The position numbers and the translations under genes were made by a program. Shown one piece after another: positions 10,218-17,679 of a stretch of DNA of 29,185 bases. Under the pieces are notes generated by a model. It worked only from the letters and a program-made list of their open reading frames with translations, made no database searches and was not told the DNA's origin. The number at the start of each line of letters is the position of its first letter. Positions within the stretch are counted from its first letter, which is position 1. This stretch comes from Chara braunii (taxonomy: Eukaryota > Streptophyta > Charophyceae > Charales > Characeae), in assembly GCA_003427395.1 (NCBI GenBank), contig BFEA01000573.1:345922-375106 (forward strand), in the 5' to 3' direction.

Positions 10218-10936
10218 AATTCGTAAAAATTACTTTAATTAAAAATAAATCAAGGGAATAGAGATACTAATAGGAGAAATCCCTTCTAACGAAGACAGAC
10301 TAAAAAGACGAATTATTTCGACCTTCTTTAAAAAAAATTCTAATTAAATTTCGATAAATATTAAAAAAAATTCTGGGAAAAGGTAGGGATAAGGGAGAAA
10401 GACGAAAGGGAAATTACAGAGAGGAACGAAATCAAGTCCTCTAAAGGACAGGTGTGGAAAAAGAATTTTCTTGGATTCTTATTGAAATTTTACGAATTAA
10501 TTTTTGAATAATTCAGTAAAAATACTTGGAAAGGTCGAGAACACGAGGGAAATTCGAGATTGATTTCTTCTAACATTCTTCAGCCATCCTTGAATTTTAA
10601 GGCCGGAGTACCTCCAATTTAGGGATTGATTTTGAATTTTCTCTAATTTAAACTATTAAAATTCATTAAAAATAAAAAACAGTTCGGAAAATTCAGGGAA
10701 AGAGTTCTAGTTTAGTATTTCGTAGGTTCTTAAGTTGTTTGCAGCCCTTGCGGGCAGGGGGCGCGCGCGGGAGCGCCGAGAGTAGGATTCTCTCGAATTG
10801 AGCACGCGCCTACTATTCGAGGGAAGTTGAATAGAAGGCTCGTTAGCTCAATTCAAGCCAGGAATTCTGCCTTATAGATGTCAGGGTAAAGGTAGACGTC
10901 AGTTAGGACATAGCTAGGTAGCGTTTACCCAGGGAT

Positions 10937-10992
10937 CACCTCCCTAACCCCATCCCTACGGGGGGAGGTGAAGCGCTGCCGAATTTTTTAAA
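10937..10992 (+). other. Leader hairpin motif, copy 3
   Basis: Perfect 8-bp outer stem CACCTCCC / GGGAGGTG (10937-10944 with 10963-10970) enclosing CCCCATCCCTACGG, followed by AAGCGCTGCCGAATTTTTT. The loop CCCCATCCC and the trailing GCTGCC are the same as in copy 2. Confidence 0.65.
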
Positions 10993-11068
10993 GGATTATA
11001 GATATTCGTTGCTCCCATACCCCTTTTCAAGCGTTGTAGGGCTACCCCTATGTACGGCGGCTAGTTTG

Positions 11069-12095
11069 ATGTTGCGGTCTTAGGCTATAGAGATCTACGA
11101 GGCCGGCAGCGCATGGGAGATAGAAGCTCCGGAGCTTATAGAGGGTGACCAGGTGGAGCTTACCCTTCCAGGGAGACCTACTGAGTGGATCGATAGGGCG
11201 TTTCGGTGGATGTCTGTTTTCCTGGCCACTGATGCTTGGCTGTGGGTATACAGACAGCACGTGACGGAGGAATATGGGGATCAGACGCGAGGTGTAGTAC
11301 GGGCATACCTTTACTTAGAAGAGGAGGCAGCCAAGGGGGCTGCTTTGAGCCTAGTGATTAGGGGGACCAGCTCGATTATCGAGAGGGCCCAGGATTTTTT
11401 GCAGCAGGAGATCGACGAGTTCCTCGCGGACGACGCGCAGGATCCGTTGACCCTGTTCCACGGTCGGGCCCCTTTTGACGTTACGGGCGAGCTCTTGATA
11501 GCGCGAGACTTGTTATTCCCGTACTTTGATACTTGCCTGAGCTATTCTCCCCTCGTTCGTGGTGGACTCAGTCTTCGGAGGTATAGGGGTTATCGTGGAG
11601 TCGTACCTAGCCTATAGGAAGCTGGAGACGTTTGTCAGGGGTAGCCTAGACGTGTGCTATATATACTACTCCTTCACGACGGGAGGGCTCCGTTGGGGAG
11701 ACGAGAGGGTTCAGCTGATAGAGTTGATCCGCTCGCTAGGGGACGACTGTGAGAAAGGAGTGTCGTCGTCCTCGTATGTTTGGAGCTGGCTGGATCGCGA
11801 GCTCCGGACAGGGACGGAGTACGTCACCTGTGTCGGGAGACTCTTTTGGGAGGATTGGGATAGTCTGTGGAGCGAGGCCCCTACCGGACCACTGATACGT
11901 GAGTATCAGTTGGCTCGTTACTACGAGACACTCGGACTTCGTCCGTACCGCGTGGAGGACGAGGACGACTACGAGGGGTGGGAGAGTGACGACGGCGACG
12001 AGGAGGCCTGGGAGCCTGACTGGGTCGACTCCGAGGGTGAGAGTTCTGAGACGGAGGAGGAGATCGACTTTACGGACGCCCATTTCCCAGGATAG
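11069..12095 (+). pseudogene. Accessory protein A1, broken (family A)
   Basis: I do not recognise this protein. An ATG at 11069 is followed after four codons by an in-frame TAG (11081-11083); the frame then stays open to about 11555. A +1 shift near 11555-11560 moves to the frame ending at 12095. The halves together align with A2 over its whole length: WLWVY in A1 faces YLWMY in A2, QLIELIRSL faces QLIEFLRAI, and YLAYRKLETFVRG faces YFAALDLDGLCRG. The C-terminus is a long acidic tail rich in D/E and W (about 11955-12085). Acidic, aromatic-rich tails occur in histone-binding and transactivating proteins, but no function can be assigned. It is the first of the pre-gag ORFs. Confidence 0.65.
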
Positions 12096-12199
12096 GAGTG
12101 GTGGTTCGAGTATAGGAGGCAGAGTATAGAGGAGCGCACTAGGTGCGACGATTGAGTGGGCTTAGCAACTAATATCGGCTGATAGTAGAGAGCGATTCG

Positions 12200-13321
12200 A
12201 TGGTAGAGCAGGTCAGCAGAGTGGAGCTTCAGATCGACGACGCCAGATGGCCTAGGCCTTCAGAGACAGTAGCGCCAGGCAGGGTGGCGCTAGATCTGCC
12301 AGCCAGAGGGGTTTCTGCGGATGCAATAGAGAGTCGATGGTCATCGACGGTGCTGGCCCCAGACGTATACCTGTGGATGTACGTCATCGAGACATTCGAG
12401 CTGGACAGTCAGAGGTGGCGACGACCTGGCACGACTAGTATAGAGGTGGTGGGGCACATCTACTACTCGCCGGAGGTGCTAGCCACGGTCTATTTTCACG
12501 GCCTCGTCCACGATCCTTGGCGAGAGGAGCAGACCACAAGGACGATCTTACTGGCTCGAGCGGACTCCGCGCGTGGCGAGGGAGAGCGGCTGCACGGGAG
12601 AGTTCAGAGAGTGACGACAACCTTCAGGATCGGAGGACACTTCCCATACCCTAGCAGTCGACTGCGTGTCACACTTCTGGGCTTTGTGGCGGAGGAGCTT
12701 TGGGGTCTTAGGCGTCTGGGTGAGATCTACTTTGCGGCTCTTGACTTGGACGGCCTCTGCCGAGGGTACGCTGATAGGGACTGGGTGCTGTATGCTCAGT
12801 TTGTAGCGGGGCCGCTTGTAGGCGAGCGAGGGCTCCAGTTGATTGAGTTCCTGCGGGCCATTGTACCTACTGGGAGCTCTGACCTATACTCTCTGTACCA
12901 ACCTCTAGCCTTCTGGACGGCGCTAGAGAGAGAGGCTCATAGGTCTACAGATCATTTAGCTGGAGTAGGGCAGTTGTTAGCCGAGACTCGTGAGGAGAGG
13001 CCGGGTCATCTCATCTCGACCTGGGAGGTTGAGGAGTATTACCAGCAAGTATATCCAGAGGCTGACGATCTTGGATGGTACGCTGAGGATGGGGATTGGA
13101 AGGACTTCGATGACATAGACCCTTGGGGCGACCAGGACCAGGGTTGGGGAGATCTGGCCCAGGCTGAGGGACAGGAGCAGATAGGTGGAGAGGCACCGCA
13201 GGAGAACGGCTGGGGATATCTTCTTCAGGCCGAGGGACAGGAGGACATCCCTTGGGGACGAGGGGACGAGGAGCTAGATGAGGATGGCGATGTGGGCATG
13301 GCAAACGCAGAGGGGATGTAG
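12200..13321 (+). CDS. Accessory protein A2, 373 aa (family A, intact)
   Basis: Unrecognised protein with a clean ATG start and no breaks. Residues about 1-285 form the conserved family-A region, with DVYLWMYVIET near residue 55, EVVGHIYY near 84, VQRVTTTFRIGG near 136, and GLQLIEFLRAIV then VGQLLAETREE in the second half. Residues about 290-373 are an acidic, Trp/Gly-rich tail containing two copies of a GWGxLxQAEGQExI unit about 24 residues apart. There is no signal peptide or membrane segment. A1 and A3 share its core, so the gene has been duplicated within the element. It lies 104 bp after A1 and 63 bp before B1. Its intact frame in a decayed element makes it a good representative of the family. 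Confidence 0.75.
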   Translation: MVEQVSRVELQIDDARWPRPSETVAPGRVALDLPARGVSADAIESRWSSTVLAPDVYLWMYVIETFELDSQRWRRPGTTSIEVVGHIYYSPEVLATVYFHGLVHDPWREEQTTRTILLARADSARGEGERLHGRVQRVTTTFRIGGHFPYPSSRLRVTLLGFVAEELWGLRRLGEIYFAALDLDGLCRGYADRDWVLYAQFVAGPLVGERGLQLIEFLRAIVPTGSSDLYSLYQPLAFWTALEREAHRSTDHLAGVGQLLAETREERPGHLISTWEVEEYYQQVYPEADDLGWYAEDGDWKDFDDIDPWGDQDQGWGDLAQAEGQEQIGGEAPQENGWGYLLQAEGQEDIPWGRGDEELDEDGDVGMANAEGM

Positions 13322-13384
13322 CTTGTGAAGATTAGTGCGAGTCAGGTGGTAGAAAGGAGATAGAGAAGATGGTCGAGACCACGG

Positions 13385-13960
13385 ATGGGTAGGCATGCGC
13401 CCTCCTTCATACGAGCTTATTGGTATCAGTTGCTTGTTGTGGGGTGGGAGCCTACGAGAGAGGATATTGATAATGTTATACGATCTTTGAACGGAAAGAC
13501 GAAGAGGGAATTCCTGCCATACGAGCTGGTCGCGTACGACTACGTCCAGGGAGGGGGCTTAGATCCTTGGCGCATATATGTACTTACTTACCACTTTACT
13601 AGCTTGGACGAGTATGACGTGTGAGCCTACATTCCTGTGACCAAAACGAGAAGAAATTTGAGTGTTAAAGCGTGGAAGGCTTATGCCGGATTAGTAGGGG
13701 GAGAAGTAGTAAGGTTGCAACAGGAAGGGAAGATTGTCAGTTGGGATACAGGAGTCAGGGTGTTCACAGGCATTCCTAGACCTCCAATTATAGGGAGAAA
13801 CTTATCCTGGTATAATTGGCACGAGGTGATAGAGTTAGCCACTCGGATCAGAGATCGGACGCAACCTAGAAAAGGGAGTAGTGGAGAGACGGTTGGTAAA
13901 CACAGGGAGATAGCTTTCGAAGAGACGAGAGTTGCAGGAAGCGCTGGTGGAGATGGCTGA
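13385..13960 (+). pseudogene. Accessory protein B1, one nonsense codon (family B)
   Basis: Unrecognised protein. The frame opens at ATG 13385, is interrupted by TGA at 13622-13624, and continues in the same frame to TGA 13958-13960. The stop falls at a YDV-*-AYI site where B3 reads YDVRIYL, so a CpG transition (CGA to TGA) explains it. Conserved family features are KREFLPYELVAYDYV, then LDPWRIYVLTYHF, and near the C-terminus FTGIPRPPI. The last 8 bases (ATGGCTGA) overlap the ATG of C1, as B3 overlaps G. Readthrough of the TGA would give a full-length product, but simple decay is likelier. Confidence 0.65.
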
Positions 13961-14189
13961 TAGAGACATACTGAGAGTGACACTCTCCTTGCGACGAGAT
14001 AGGATAGGTGGCTGGGAAGATGAGGCGTTGGACAATGTTGAGCGACAGATCAGACTCATGACGGAGCATGCTCTGGAGATACGGAGAGGCCAGAGATACG
14101 TCGAGTTTACCATCTACTTCCATGGAGCTGACGGGAGAGTCCACAACACCTACTCGACTATTTTGAGCCTAACCGGTAGAGTTGTCTGA
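13953..14189 (+). CDS. Accessory protein C1, small (family C)
   Basis: Unrecognised protein of 78 aa from ATG 13953 (MADRDILRVTLSLRRD...), which overlaps the end of B1 by 8 bases. It has a predicted helix (EDEALDNVERQIRLMTEHAL) followed by strand-like stretches (YVEFTIYFHGADGRVHNTY). The helix-then-strand layout resembles C2 and C3 (..YEVIVCVKGRVRLEII.. in C3), but the identity is low. Its TGA (14187-14189) is in the same frame as the next ORF, A3, which opens directly after it. Confidence 0.6.
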   Translation: MADRDILRVTLSLRRDRIGGWEDEALDNVERQIRLMTEHALEIRRGQRYVEFTIYFHGADGRVHNTYSTILSLTGRVV

Positions 14190-14216
14190 GAAGGTAGTGG
14201 CGTCGTAAGATCAAGT

Positions 14217-15008
14217 GTGTCAGAGAGAACCAGAGTGGCAAGGATTGAGCGACATGCGCCGATGAGGAGCGATTGGGACATATGGGTGACGTATGTGTTA
14301 ACACGAGGGTCCGAGGCCCGTAGAGTGATAGATTTCATAGGGCCAAGAGAGGCGGCACTGGGATATGATGTCCCGCTTCCGGTGCGCTTAGAGGAAGGAA
14401 CTTGGGTGTCAATCCGATATTTCGGTACTTGGTTGGCGAGAGGGGTTTTCTTGTGGACAGTGATTACGGAGGATCAGGGGTTTCCCCGACAGGTGAAGGG
14501 TATAGGACATCTTGTGTTTGATAAGGAGAGAGATACAGAGATAGGGCTGACACTTGTAGGCGTTAGCAGGATCTGGTGGAGGTACGAGATCTTAGCAGCG
14601 GCGATAGTGAAAAGACAACTGGCTAACACTGGTGAAGGTAGACCTTTTACCACGCGAATCGTGGTCGGTTGTCCTCCACAAATTTATCATCCGATAGGGA
14701 GCTGGCGGATGGTATTACCCAAGTTTGTTATAGAACAAACTTACGAAGGCGTGAACTGCTTGACGAAATCAGTCGACCACACTCAGCACTCGTTCTTACG
14801 GGGGCTGGACCGTCGATTCCTAGAAGCGTACTACTCAGTCTGCGTAAGGTGGGGACCTTCTGGTAAGGAGATCCAGAGAGACTTGTTAGATGCCACCTGC
14901 TGGCTAGACTATCTGAGACCTGCAGATTTTATTCACTATTGTCAAAGACGCGCAGAAGACAAGTTCATCGGGCTGGAGGACCTGAGATACTTGTTTGTGC
15001 ATAGCTAG
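14217..15008 (+). CDS. Accessory protein A3 (divergent family A)
   Basis: Unrecognised protein. The frame is open from just after the C1 stop to TAG 15008; the first in-frame ATG is 14262 (MRSDWDIWV...), while 14217 is a GTG, so the start is uncertain. It aligns with A2 in order: GVFLWTVITE with VYLWMYVIET, VKGIGHLVFD with EVVGHIYY, FTTRIVVG with VTTTFRIGG, and FLRGLDRRFLEAYYSVCV with LCRGYADRDWVLYAQFV, followed by an IQRDLLDAT / LQLIEFLRA pair. It lacks the acidic tail of A1 and A2, ending at LRYLFVHS. It sits between C1 and C2, 8 bp before the latter. Confidence 0.65.
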   Translation: MSERTRVARIERHAPMRSDWDIWVTYVLTRGSEARRVIDFIGPREAALGYDVPLPVRLEEGTWVSIRYFGTWLARGVFLWTVITEDQGFPRQVKGIGHLVFDKERDTEIGLTLVGVSRIWWRYEILAAAIVKRQLANTGEGRPFTTRIVVGCPPQIYHPIGSWRMVLPKFVIEQTYEGVNCLTKSVDHTQHSFLRGLDRRFLEAYYSVCVRWGPSGKEIQRDLLDATCWLDYLRPADFIHYCQRRAEDKFIGLEDLRYLFVHS

Positions 15009-15016
15009 TGGAGGAG

Positions 15017-15298
15017 ATGCTAGGTCGGACGATTACGGGGGTAAATGTGAGGAGGCAATTAATGAACGAGGGTTTCACGATTACTGTCCTACTCAGGGCT
15101 CACATAGACAACAACCTAACAGAGTAAGAAAGTTTCCTACAAGCCAGAGAATTTATTCGAAAATACGGACCGGGCGTTCTCGAATGTGTAACCTTCCAGA
15201 CTAAGATAACGTACGAGGTAATGGTATGGGCGGCTGGGTACTTGCGAGCGGAATTGTTCTTCGATGAGACGATAGTGGAAGCCAGGAGTAGAGTATGA
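15017..15298 (+). pseudogene. Accessory protein C2, one nonsense codon (family C)
   Basis: Unrecognised. ATG 15017 (MLGRTITGVNVRRQL...) runs in one frame to TGA 15296-15298, broken only by TAA at 15125-15127. It is clearly related to C3: VRRQL to VSRQL, ITVLLRAHID to LQILLKVSIE, ITYEVMVWAAGYLRAELFFDET to VVYEVIVCVKGRVRLEIIRDET, and EARSRV to EARSNM at the C-terminus. It starts 8 bp after A3. It is short enough to be missed when the stop splits it. Confidence 0.65.
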
Positions 15299-15401
15299 TT
15301 ACCCGGTCATGACGGAGCATGAACAACAACTGTATTGATATAGACCTCGAACCTCGTATTCACTTTGATGGGACCACAGAGGGTTCGAGTCCTGGAGGAG
15401 C

Positions 15402-15740
15402 GTGAGTGAGAGGAACCCCCGAGTAGCTATTCGGGGAATTGAGACAAGGAGTCCCTCTCCTCAGCGACGCCTTCCCTACGCTCGGGTTGTCTCTAGGCAG
15501 CTAGCGTATGACAGCGAGACCCTACAAATTCTCTTGAAGGTGAGCATAGAAGTAGACCTGTCAGACAGCGAGTTCAAAGAACTTGCGGAAGACGTCATAC
15601 GAGAGCAGAGACCTGGTGCCTTGAGGGAATTGACGACGCAAAGTTGGGTAGTATATGAGGTGATCGTATGCGTTAAAGGAAGAGTACGCTTGGAGATAAT
15701 TCGGGACGAAACACCCTCGGAAGCTAGAAGCAATATGTGA
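15402..15740 (+). CDS. Accessory protein C3 (family C, open)
   Basis: Unrecognised protein of about 112 aa. The frame has no ATG near its start; GTG 15402 is the nearest start-like codon and the frame is closed by TGA at 15366-15368. The start is therefore uncertain and may have been lost. The N-terminal 30 residues are basic and Pro/Arg-rich. The rest matches C2: a strand (QILLKVSIEV), a helix (DSEFKELAEDVIREQ) and strands (VVYEVIVCVKGRVRLEII). There are no catalytic motifs or membrane segments. Confidence 0.6.
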   Translation: MSERNPRVAIRGIETRSPSPQRRLPYARVVSRQLAYDSETLQILLKVSIEVDLSDSEFKELAEDVIREQRPGALRELTTQSWVVYEVIVCVKGRVRLEIIRDETPSEARSNM

Positions 15741-15779
15741 TAGGAAGTTCATGAGAATAAGAAAGATGGGTTGTAGGTG

Positions 15780-16130
15780 ATGGAGGATCTAGAAGAGAGG
15801 AAAAAGAGAGTCGATGATCGGATTATTAAACCAGTAGTGAAACTAGTCAGAGAGCTTGGCGTCAAGATCCAGGATTGCGTACCGAAAAAGAGTGAGAGCG
15901 AGTTGCGTAAAATAGAAGCGGCAACGAAGGCATTGCAAAGGCTTTTGAAAGAAGATAGAGAATTTTTTGTGAGGTGGAGGCTTGATTTTTTGGAAAGTGT
16001 GAAGGGGAGAGTTCATATTAGTCAGGAGCGAGAAGGCTCGCTCGAAACGACCGGGAGGACAAACGAGGTGTCTGAGGCAGTGACCTCAGGAAAGGAGGCG
16101 AAAAATGAGGGAACGTCAGGACGAAGATAG
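15780..16130 (+). CDS. Accessory protein E, charged helical (116 aa)
   Basis: Unrecognised, single-copy in the block. From ATG 15780 (MEDLEERKKRVDDR) to TAG 16130. Residues 1-80 are dense in K/R/E with regularly spaced hydrophobics (IIKPVVKLVRELGVKI, AATKALQRLLKEDREFF), suggesting helices or a coiled coil. The tail (about 85-116) is polar and low-complexity. It begins about 40 bp after C3 and ends 28 bp before the next ORF. A structural or nucleic-acid-binding role would fit the charge, but nothing shows it. Confidence 0.55.
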   Translation: MEDLEERKKRVDDRIIKPVVKLVRELGVKIQDCVPKKSESELRKIEAATKALQRLLKEDREFFVRWRLDFLESVKGRVHISQEREGSLETTGRTNEVSEAVTSGKEAKNEGTSGRR

Positions 16131-16157
16131 AAGAGGATGAGTAATGAGAGATGTGAT

Positions 16158-16629
16158 ATGCGTATAACCGGAAGGTTATATGGGCAAATCGCTTGAGTCG
16201 TCATACAACTAGTCCATCTGGAGAAGCTAACTGTGATAGAAGAGGCGGAGTGCACTCGACAAGCTGTACGGAAGGCGCGAGTGAACGGACTCTGGGTAGG
16301 GGAAGAGAGTGCGTGTTTGATCAACTATTCGCTGCGCATTACCCCTTTTGACGAGCCACCTCTAAATAGGGCATGGCGTGAGACTTCTAGGGAGGCTAAG
16401 AGGCTCCTGGAGAATGAAGCAGAGGGAGCTGGAGATCTGGTGGAGATCATAGGGGAAAGTTCTCAGAATACTCCAGGCACACAACTGGTATTGGAATGAG
16501 TACCTTCAGACTCTATCAGATATTGAAGACTTTGGGGATGTAGACGATTTTGAGACATTCTATAAGTTTTTGGAGGAATCCACTGACAGAGTTCTGTTAT
16601 CCCTGACACTAATCGCAGCGGAGTGTTAG
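16158..16629 (+). pseudogene. Accessory ORF F, broken
   Basis: Unrecognised. ATG 16158 (MRITGRLYGQIA) meets TGA at 16194-16196; the same frame then stays open to TGA 16497-16499. A second frame overlaps its end and continues, giving HNWYWNEYLQTLSDIEDF and then DDFETFYKFLEESTDR, to TAG 16627-16629. This suggests one ancestral gene with a nonsense codon and a frameshift near 16470. The C-terminal part faintly resembles the end of A3 (ADFIHYCQRRAEDK), so F may be a worn family-A or mixed copy. That is a guess from a short stretch. Confidence 0.4.
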
Positions 16630-16647
16630 ATACCTCATGGATGAGAG

Positions 16648-17143
16648 ATGTCATTACCAGATGCAGAGCTAGCAAGGAGGAGAAGAAAATTTGGGGTTTG
16701 GGGTGGTCCTTACGAACCTGAATACGAGAAAGTACTTGCTGGATTAAGCGCTTTAGGCGGACGAGAGATCTTCCCTTACGGAGTGATTAAGTATCAAGGA
16801 CAGAACAGTGGAATCGAACACAATCAATATTATATTATGACCGTGCGGTTTCATGACTTAGAGGTGTACCACGTTGGTATATATCTGCCTAAAGAGATAG
16901 AATAATTTTGCATATACGAGAGGACTTGGAGGAGAGTTGCTTGGGCATTAAGAGAAGAGGAAAAGAGGTTAAAAAGTTTGGGAAAGGTTGGAGGTCTGCG
17001 ACGACATCACTATTTTCAACGGTCTGCCTAGGCCGTCTGTTCCACGTCAAGGGCTAAAGCAAAACAAATGGGAGGCTGTAGTTGGATTCGCGCGGACGGT
17101 CAGGATTGAGGACAAGTTCCAAAAGGCCACTAGGGATGAATAA
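16648..17143 (+). pseudogene. Accessory protein B2, broken (family B)
   Basis: Unrecognised family-B protein. From ATG 16648 it is open to TAA 16903-16905 and continues in the same frame (YERTWRRVAWALREEEKRLKSLG) until a frameshift near 16985. In the new frame it reads DDITIFNGLPRPSVPRQ and ends at TAA 17141-17143. Matches to B3 include GREIFPYGVIKY to RREVVPYEVVTY, QYYIMTVRFHDLEVYHVGIYL to RLYIITVRFFAVEVYDVRIYL, and the GLPRP..PRQ motif. It is immediately followed by a 32-bp tandem duplication and B3. Confidence 0.65.
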
Positions 17144-17146
17144 CAT

Positions 17147-17210
17147 GAGGGAATGAGTAAAAATACGACTATTTCTGAGAGGGAATGAGTAAAGATACGA
17201 CTATTTCTGA
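17147..17210 (+). repeat. 32-bp tandem duplication at the start of B3
   Basis: The 32-base unit beginning GAGGGAATGAGTAA occurs at 17147-17178 and again at 17179-17210, with one A/G difference. It duplicates the B3 start region, so two ATGs exist (17153 and 17185). The first frame stops almost at once, so 17185 is the productive start. Confidence 0.85.
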
Positions 17211-17679
17211 GAGGGAATTGCAGTCGCGTAGGGAGAGGTTTCTCGCTAGAAACAGACCTTCGGACGAGGTGTTGGCGGAAATTTGCGAGAGGTTAAGCTC
17301 CCTGGATAGGAGAGAAGTGGTTCCGTACGAAGTGGTGACATACGAGTTAGTGGACAGCGGATGGGAGCAGATACGTCTTTACATTATCACCGTTCGGTTC
17401 TTTGCCGTGGAGGTGTATGATGTTAGGATTTACCTCCAAGTTGAACGAGAAGGCGATTTGATTTACGGTCGATGTTGGGAGCGCGCGGAAGAAGTCGTTG
17501 AGAATGAGCGGGATAGGCTCCTAGCGCTAGGTAAAGAGGTAATCTGGAACACCCGGATTACGCTCTTTCAGGGGTTGCCCAGACCTCCTATACCGCGTCA
17601 GGTGGTTCGAGGGAGAAACAATGAGGCAGTGATTGGTCTAGTACTTCGATACTTTAAGTTTGATGGCCGTAGGGCGTGA
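17185..17679 (+). CDS. Accessory protein B3, 164 aa (family B, intact)
   Basis: Unrecognised, the only unbroken family-B member. ATG 17185 (MSKDTTISERELQSRRE) to TGA 17677-17679. Its order is a charged helical N-terminus (1-45), RREVVPYEVVTYELV (about 48-62), strand-like RLYIITVRFFAVEVYDVRIYL (about 70-90), a helix with WERAEEVVENERDRLLALGKE (about 103-123), and the conserved LFQGLPRPPIPRQ (about 130-143). There is no signal peptide, membrane segment or catalytic signature. The PRPP segment could be a ligand for an SH3- or WW-like domain, which is only a suggestion. The end overlaps the ATG of G by 17 bases. Confidence 0.7.
   Translation: MSKDTTISERELQSRRERFLARNRPSDEVLAEICERLSSLDRREVVPYEVVTYELVDSGWEQIRLYIITVRFFAVEVYDVRIYLQVEREGDLIYGRCWERAEEVVENERDRLLALGKEVIWNTRITLFQGLPRPPIPRQVVRGRNNEAVIGLVLRYFKFDGRRA

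Larger units (their letters stand above)
9090..11068 (+). other. Long AU-rich untranslated leader
   Basis: About 2 kb without a credible ORF, strongly A/T-rich, with isolated GC-rich islands. The islands are a telomere-like palindromic repeat (9720-9775), three copies of a conserved hairpin motif (about 9976, 10163 and 10937) and another GC-rich stretch (10739-10790) with GCCC..GGGC and GGCGC..GCGCC inverted arms. This is the expected place for packaging, dimerisation or translation-control RNA structures. Many short upstream ATGs precede the first accessory ORF. Confidence 0.7.

Noticed and set aside
12435-13304. Minus-strand frames opposite A2
   Set aside because: Short shadows of the GC-rich A2 gene with no homologous counterpart opposite A1 or A3.
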